DNA of 64,000 nt from Flammula alnicola (lineage: Eukaryota; Basidiomycota; Agaricomycetes; Agaricales; Strophariaceae). Position 1 is the stretch's first letter, and every line of letters begins with the position of its first letter. Under the pieces are notes generated by a model. The model saw only the letters and a program-made list of their open reading frames with translations, did no database searches and had not been told where the DNA came from. The translations under genes and the position numbers were made by a program. Positions 58,770 to 64,000 of this stretch are shown piece by piece. The stretch lies in assembly GCA_015499995.1 (NCBI GenBank), contig JADNRV010000139.1:62001-126000 (forward strand), read 5' to 3'.

Positions 58770-61052
58770 GCTCAGGAGTTTTAAGACAAAAGAGATTTAA
58801 AAGGACTTGCAGACCGAGGTTGGGCTCCGCCGTGGTCGTCGTCTCTATCGTCGTCGTTGAAGAGCTCAGTGTCTTCGTCGGCTCGTCGTCGTCGTCGTCG
58901 GTGGCAGAAAACTAGGACGGACAGGAAATCAAACAAATATTGACCCACTTTTGCGGCAAATATGGAAAAAGGGAATTGTTGCCCTTTGCGCTTCCCACGA
59001 CTCTGATCGTCCCTCTAACCCATATAGTTAGCCGCCCTATTCACACACCCTCCGATAACTCGTCCAGTGGATATTGTACTCAAGTCTTCCTTCTTCATTC
59101 AACAAACGACCTTATCATCGCTATGTACCACAGAAAAATCCTCTCAAAAACAGTCCAACGCCTCTCGAGTGATATCATGGGAACTTGTTCGTGATATCAG
59201 AAGCAGCTCGGCTGTCAACATGTCAGGAATATCAATGCCTCCACAGGGTGGCCACAGGTTTTTATTTATACCCGACGGAACGGTTTTGTCAACGTTACAT
59301 GCTTCGGAGCTTCGGACTTGAATAAAGCTTGAATATTCCAACCTCAAGAACGTTCCCGGCTTTGCAATTTTTTGTCGCGAACACGGCGCACGGCCCTCAC
59401 ACCCTGGATGGCGAAATCGAGGCACGTGTGATCAAAAAATTCGTCCCCTATAATTATAAAATCTTATGCATGCGTTGTCATATCTTCCGCGCTGCGCATG
59501 CCCTAAATTATTCCCTGGTCGCCAGCCAACGTCCTTATCCGAAGATTTTCGTGCGTTCTCGACCTCACCTCACGGTGGCGCTAGAAGACGGCAGCTGGCT
59601 TCTGGTAACCTTGAACGTCCCAAAATTAACGCACTCTCCGATTATCGTTGGGATCACCGTACGCCTCGGAATGAAGCTTCTGAATCTCGGTGTTCGCACA
59701 CGCTATCGATAATGTTATGAGGCGTTTATGCGATGCACAACGTTAACGTATTGCTCTGAAATTAGTCTGCGACGTAAAGTGTGCACGGATCAAAGCATTA
59801 GAGGTGTGTAGAACTATTCGGGTTTAGAGCTGCTTAGTTTAACCATACAACGGTAGTTAGATTCTTATAGGATGACTTACTCGCTTGACCACCGACTACG
59901 TTCTCCAAGAAGCGTGTCGGAAGGAAGGCCTCAATCTTTTATACAACAGACTCCGCGTTTCTATCGAGAGCGAGCAGACTATGCCAGGTCGTCTTCTGCG
60001 AGCGCTATCCAGGTGCCGTCATGCCTCGCTCCATCCGCTCGTGTCCGTTTTCCATGTGAAGCGGTCTTCAGCATATCGAAAATGTCGTTGTCAATTAATA
60101 CACTGAAAATGGAGTGCTCATTTTTCATCAGGTTGGCCGTTGAGCAACGCGAATTCCAGGAAGATATAATCGCCATTTTACACAGAGCTTGCGTGATAGT
60201 CGTTGCCGAAACCAAGCGCTTTTAGAGGCTTTCAGGTTGTTTAAATACACTGCCTTTAGCGCTCGGAGCAGTTGTGCACGGTAATTGTCGGCTATTTGTC
60301 GCAACCTTGGTCGCAAGTTGCAACACTGTCGCGTATGCCTGTACAGCCACCTCCGAATCGGTCCGGTAGGAACGTGATTCTACTCGAACAAACGACTCCA
60401 TGATTAACGTCCCTAACCCGTAAACCGTTACCCGTTGGGCATTTTAATGTGCCATGGCCATAGTTCTGAAATCTCCTCGAGAATGCCCCATTTTCCATTA
60501 CCTGGCCGTCTTGCCACCCTTTTTCGGGACGCCTCTCAAAGACAAAGAAAACTTCCTGGGACCTACTAAACGCAGTGCTCGTTCCAAGATCGATGTACCC
60601 GAGTGGAAATGGATTTCGTTGAGCTCAGACATATCGTATTATGGCGCTAATACAGCATCAGATTATGACTGGTCCGGATCCAATCCATTCGGTGAGTGCT
60701 GTACATGCAGTGCATGTTTCTTTATGTAAATTGGAATAACATTGATCGTTCAGAACATAGTTTTGATGCCCAGATATTAATAAAACTCGACGGGGTGTCC
60801 GTGAAGCCCACTGGCTACCAGCCATGTCATCAAACCACTGTTTTTGTTCTTTGAGAAGGGCTGATGAACTGACGAAAGTTCGTTGCCATGGGGCTCAGGC
60901 CCGTATTTCTACCAAGTCAACTTTGCAACTTCACAGTGAATCTTTTCTTTCCCAATCCAACCACAACCACGGTATTTCATCTACCAGCTGAAGAGACGCG
61001 AACTGGGCGCCCTTGACGGATTATCTCTTCAGAAGTCGAAGAACAAACAAAA
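58770..61052. other. 2.3-kb intergenic stretch
   Basis: Contains the transporter promoter with a short gtc microsatellite (58884-58900). Several ORFs of 60-130 codons, such as 59329-59712 and 60454-60729, show no family features or consistent exon pattern. Nothing else is supported. Confidence 0.4.
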
Positions 61053-62252
61053 ATGTCGCGATGGGTAGTTGTCGATGATGCCGACAGTGGAATTTTTTAC
61101 AATGGGGCATGGTTCGCAGATCGAGGGACGCTAGACAACCTGGGGAATTTTGGTGCTCCTTACCTGAGTACCTTGCATGGAACGAATTCCACTGCGAGCT
61201 TGACATACGCATTCACAGGTATGTTCTGGCCCATATCTATTATTTTATTCGAGACTCAAGCTGTCCAATAACGCAGGCACCCGAGTGCTTATTACGGGGA
61301 CAAACCAGTTTGTCAACCCTACCGGAGTCTCGTGGCAATGTTCTGTGGACAATCAGATCTTCCCAAGCGTCCCAAATAGCGTTCCAGTGAACAACCTTCT
61401 CCTTTGCGAGAAGGATGGACTGGCAGACGGACCGCACGTTATAACTGTGAATGCGACAGTATCAAATCAGGAAACCTTTTGGTTCGACTACGTCAAATAT
61501 CTTCCATCTCCGAGCGTTTCGTTAGCCCAAGCGGCGATTTCTATCGATTCGACGGATTCAGGGTTGCAATTTGACCCAGGATGGAAGCAGTTCTCCCCGG
61601 GCTTTGAGACGACGCAAACAAGCTCGAAACTTTCTTTCAACTTCACTGGTGCGTGAGACTACCTTCATCTCTTTCGATAGCCTTATCTAACGTAGTTATT
61701 TTCCTAGGTGTCTCCCTCATCTATTATGGATTTTACGATCCGAGCCTCCCTTTCGACGCAAGTTCACACACGGCGACCTACGCCATCGACGGCCAAACAC
61801 CCATCCCTTTCGACGCAATCATCAATGCTTCATCTTTGACCACCAAACCCACCGGCGTGCGATACAACCAGGTTCTCTTCGAGACCGCAAAACTTCCTGC
61901 TGGCCCGCATACGCTCGAGGTCGAGTACTTAGGGACAAATGCAACAACACCGTTAACGTTCGAATTCCTGGTAGTTCAGAATGGCACATCGGCCTCATCT
62001 CCAGCTCCGGTCTCGTCTTCCACTCTCCCTGGACCGGTCGCCTCTTCTTCTGGTGTTCTTCCGTTCACACCGACGTCGTTTACAACGTTAACTCTGTCGG
62101 GTACTTCATCCTCTACGTCTTTGGCGCCTGGCGTGACGCCGACTTCTGCTGCTAGCACCGCATATCAATCAAACAACACCTCCATGCTGGCCCTCGCCAG
62201 TCTTGCAGTATTCTTTCTTTGTCGGCGCAATGCGCGATCAAATCGGTATTAG
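61053..62252 (+). CDS. Surface receptor-like protein, two ectodomain repeats (paralogue C)
   Basis: Exons 61053-61218, 61277-61648 and 61708-62252 join at phase 1 twice to 360 residues. Repeat 1: WVVVDDADSGIFYNGAWF, intron after LTYAFTG, then WQCSVDNQIFPS, LADGPHVITVNATV and WFDYVKYLPSPS. Repeat 2: ISIDSTDSGLQFDPGWKQF, intron after LSFNFTG, then LPAGPHTLEVEYLG. A Ser/Thr-rich stalk follows. The C-terminus is a short hydrophobic segment (MLALASLAVFFLC) with only RRNARSNRY behind it, so unlike paralogues A and B it lacks a long cytoplasmic tail. It may be tail-anchored, GPI-processed or truncated. Confidence 0.82.
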
Positions 62253-62830
62253 CAGAGTAGTAGTAATACTTCCTGACAATAGTTCCTGGATGTTAAATGA
62301 TATTTCATTCTCAGAGTCTGTTCGATTTCTTAATACCATATACCGAGTTCTACGTAGGCCAAGGTTTCACTGTGTCGTGCTTAAGAAGGTAGCTTTGCAT
62401 ACCTCAGGGATGGCTTTGTAATTCTCGCTCAAACTCGAGTTGACTGGTGCTTGTATTTGTACGGGGCGTCGTTGATCGAGCGTTGCACTCGATCAGCTCA
62501 CCGAAAGCCCTACGTTAAAGGCAACTGTAAGTAGTTGTACTCAGCCGCGAGCTCGGAGTCTGTTGAACTGTGCGAGCAGAAAAGCATGAGAGAAGTTGAA
62601 AGACGGGAATAAGCTGAGGGGATTGCGCCATGTAGTGCAACGGGTCATTGATGATACAAAGTTTCAGCGACTAGTACAACATTACAATGGGCGTCTTTGT
62701 AGCAAATTATTTATTCTTCTTATTCTCGATGCATGGAAGTAACGAAGTTACTGAAAACAGGTCTTTGGAAAGCGTATTTATCATCAATTCACCGGCTAGC
62801 ACAGCAAACCAGAGGAAACGAATCACATAC
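62253..62830. other. Convergent intergenic region
   Basis: No supported gene. Confidence 0.35.
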
Positions 62831-64000
62831 CTATTCCACTGTCACATCATGTACACTTTGAGGGAAACTAGCCGAAGTCTTCACAGTTGGCGGCCAATCA
62901 ACTGACTTTGGGGATAAGGGCGCAGGTGCATCATGCTCGAAAGGGTATTCGTCGAGCACTGAGAGGCTCTGGATCCTAGAGACTTTCATTCCGCTCGACG
63001 GCCTCGAAAGCCATGGAAAACTCCTCCAGGAAGATATCGACGCCCTTGCACAAGGATATCTGGAAGAAGCTGGCAGGAAATCTTCATACGAAAATGGGCT
63101 GGGCGCCATGATTTCGTTTGTAGGGCGAGAGCGTGAGGGGGCCGAGGTTGAGTTATCGGATGTCGCTAGGCGAAAGGTGGGAAGCGTAACCATTGAGTGC
63201 AATGATTGCGCGCGGGAGTAAAAAATACTGCCTAAGTATTCCTTTGGTTCGAAAGAGCTAATCGTTGGTGGTGCTGGTGGGTACTTTTTCGTTGAAAAAG
63301 GGCCAAAGATAGGAAACCTCGGTCTCCTAACATAGATGACGAGGCAGAGAGTTATGAAAAAGAGACACCCCATAATTATTGCAACAATGTATCCCAATGG
63401 GAGCGGCTTGCGCATTCCTGTAGGGAGGGAGGTTGTTGTCCCAGTAGAATACTGAGAAGGACTTGAAGGTAGAGCCTCGGAGATTGAAGCTGGTAACGCA
63501 CTCGAAAGGGGTAAAGATGTCGAACTTGATGTGGTATAGGCGCCTATAGTGGCGGATGATGCAACAGAGGCTGAACTCGGCGCAAGCGTAGTCGTAACAA
63601 TGACTCCTTCTGTGGTCGCGACGACTGGCTGTCCATTGGAACTGTCGCTCTGTCCATTGGAACCGCCGCTCTGGCCATTGGAACCGTCGCTCTGGCCATT
63701 GAAACCGTCGCTCTGGCCATTGGAACCATCGCTCTCGTTCGTCGATTTATAGGCGTTGAGGCCGACAACTGCTGGATTAATGGGTGTTGGCTTAACGAAT
63801 GCTGGTTTTGCGAATGCTGGGTTTATGGGCGTCGGTTTTACGGAACAGACAGGGCCAAAGGGACAGGAATCATGTTCATTCGGCGAGACTGGTGCCATAT
63901 TCCTACCAGAGTCTGAGCATTAATGCTGTTGTGCAACGCATAAATTGGAGGGGGACTTACTGACTGAAAGGCGAAATCTAATGAGATAAGAGGCGAAGAA
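62831..64000 (-). CDS. Single-pass membrane protein, C-terminal part; 5' end beyond window
   Basis: The main exon ends in the stop at 62831 and starts at about 63899. An upstream exon from 63965 into the right edge can be joined (FAFQ then NMAPVSPNEHDSCPFG), leaving the N-terminus outside. After a short Cys-containing segment come a Pro-rich stretch, five SDGSNGQ-like heptads (63629-63733), a Ser/Thr stalk, one TM helix (LGYIVAIIMGCLFFITLCLV) and a cytoplasmic tail of about 150 residues rich in Ser and Pro. The architecture (stalk, TM, tail) matches the neighbouring surface family, but the ectodomain is not visible, so membership cannot be tested. Confidence 0.6.
63629..63733 (-). repeat. 21-bp minisatellite, five units, coding
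   Basis: Units such as ctggccattggaaccgtcgct repeat in phase with the reading frame and encode the heptad SDGSNGQ (variants SDGFNGQ, SGGSNGQ, SDSSNGQ). Copy number could vary between strains and change stalk length. Confidence 0.9.

Noticed and set aside
58884..58900. gtc microsatellite as a regulatory element
   Set aside because: A short simple repeat in the upstream region of the transporter, with no further signal.
59329..59712. 127-codon plus-strand ORF
   Set aside because: No recognisable family, overlapping frames open as well, and no neighbouring exon.

Overview
The window looks like a piece of a mushroom-forming basidiomycete (Agaricomycetes) genome. Genes are split by many short introns (about 45-110 nt, GT-AG). 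Several protein types are ones I know mainly from that class: Plavaka-type and Tnp2/CACTA transposases, multi-exon WSC proteins, a GPI-anchored heme peroxidase, and single-pass surface proteins with a duplicated beta-sandwich-like ectodomain. I found no rRNA, tRNA or CRISPR. All family names come from reading the translated exons; no database search was possible.

Layout. 1-830: 5' part of a Plavaka-like transposase (minus), followed by a minisatellite-like repeat field. 4.2-6.7 kb: a four-exon low-complexity protein. 7.2-10.8 kb: a large multi-spanning membrane protein (minus). 11.7-12.3 kb: a TA-flanked MITE. 12,532-22,788: a complete 10.3-kb CACTA transposon with about 100-bp TIRs and a TCA target duplication. 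It carries an accessory gene, an open-reading four-exon Tnp2 transposase, and a 4.7-kb cargo zone with decayed copies of a mitofusin (Fzo1) and a short-chain dehydrogenase plus diverged internal repeats.

22.9-33.1 kb is the most ordinary stretch: an LRR/F-box-like protein, the autophagic lipase ATG15, the recombination mediator Swi5 (with a 15-nt microexon), an unknown gene, phosphopantetheine adenylyltransferase of CoA synthesis, and an Agaricomycete-specific membrane protein. 33.6-35.2 kb is a non-autonomous CACTA-like element rich in GTTGA motifs. 35.9-40.0 kb holds a two-WSC-domain protein (with an 8-nt microexon) and a secreted GPI-type heme peroxidase.

40.4-64 kb is an accessory region. 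Three open copies and one wrecked copy of a two-domain surface receptor-like family are spread among at least six DNA-transposon derivatives: TA-flanked MITEs, elements with 8-bp target duplications (hAT-like), and one element nested inside another. A nucleotide-sugar transporter lies at 56.9-58.8 kb. In the surface family each of the two ectodomain repeats is cut by a phase-1 intron at the same place, so the internal duplication appears to have copied an intron too. The WSC protein, the peroxidase and the surface-protein family together suggest a cell-surface or wall-facing gene neighbourhood, but that functional link is inference.
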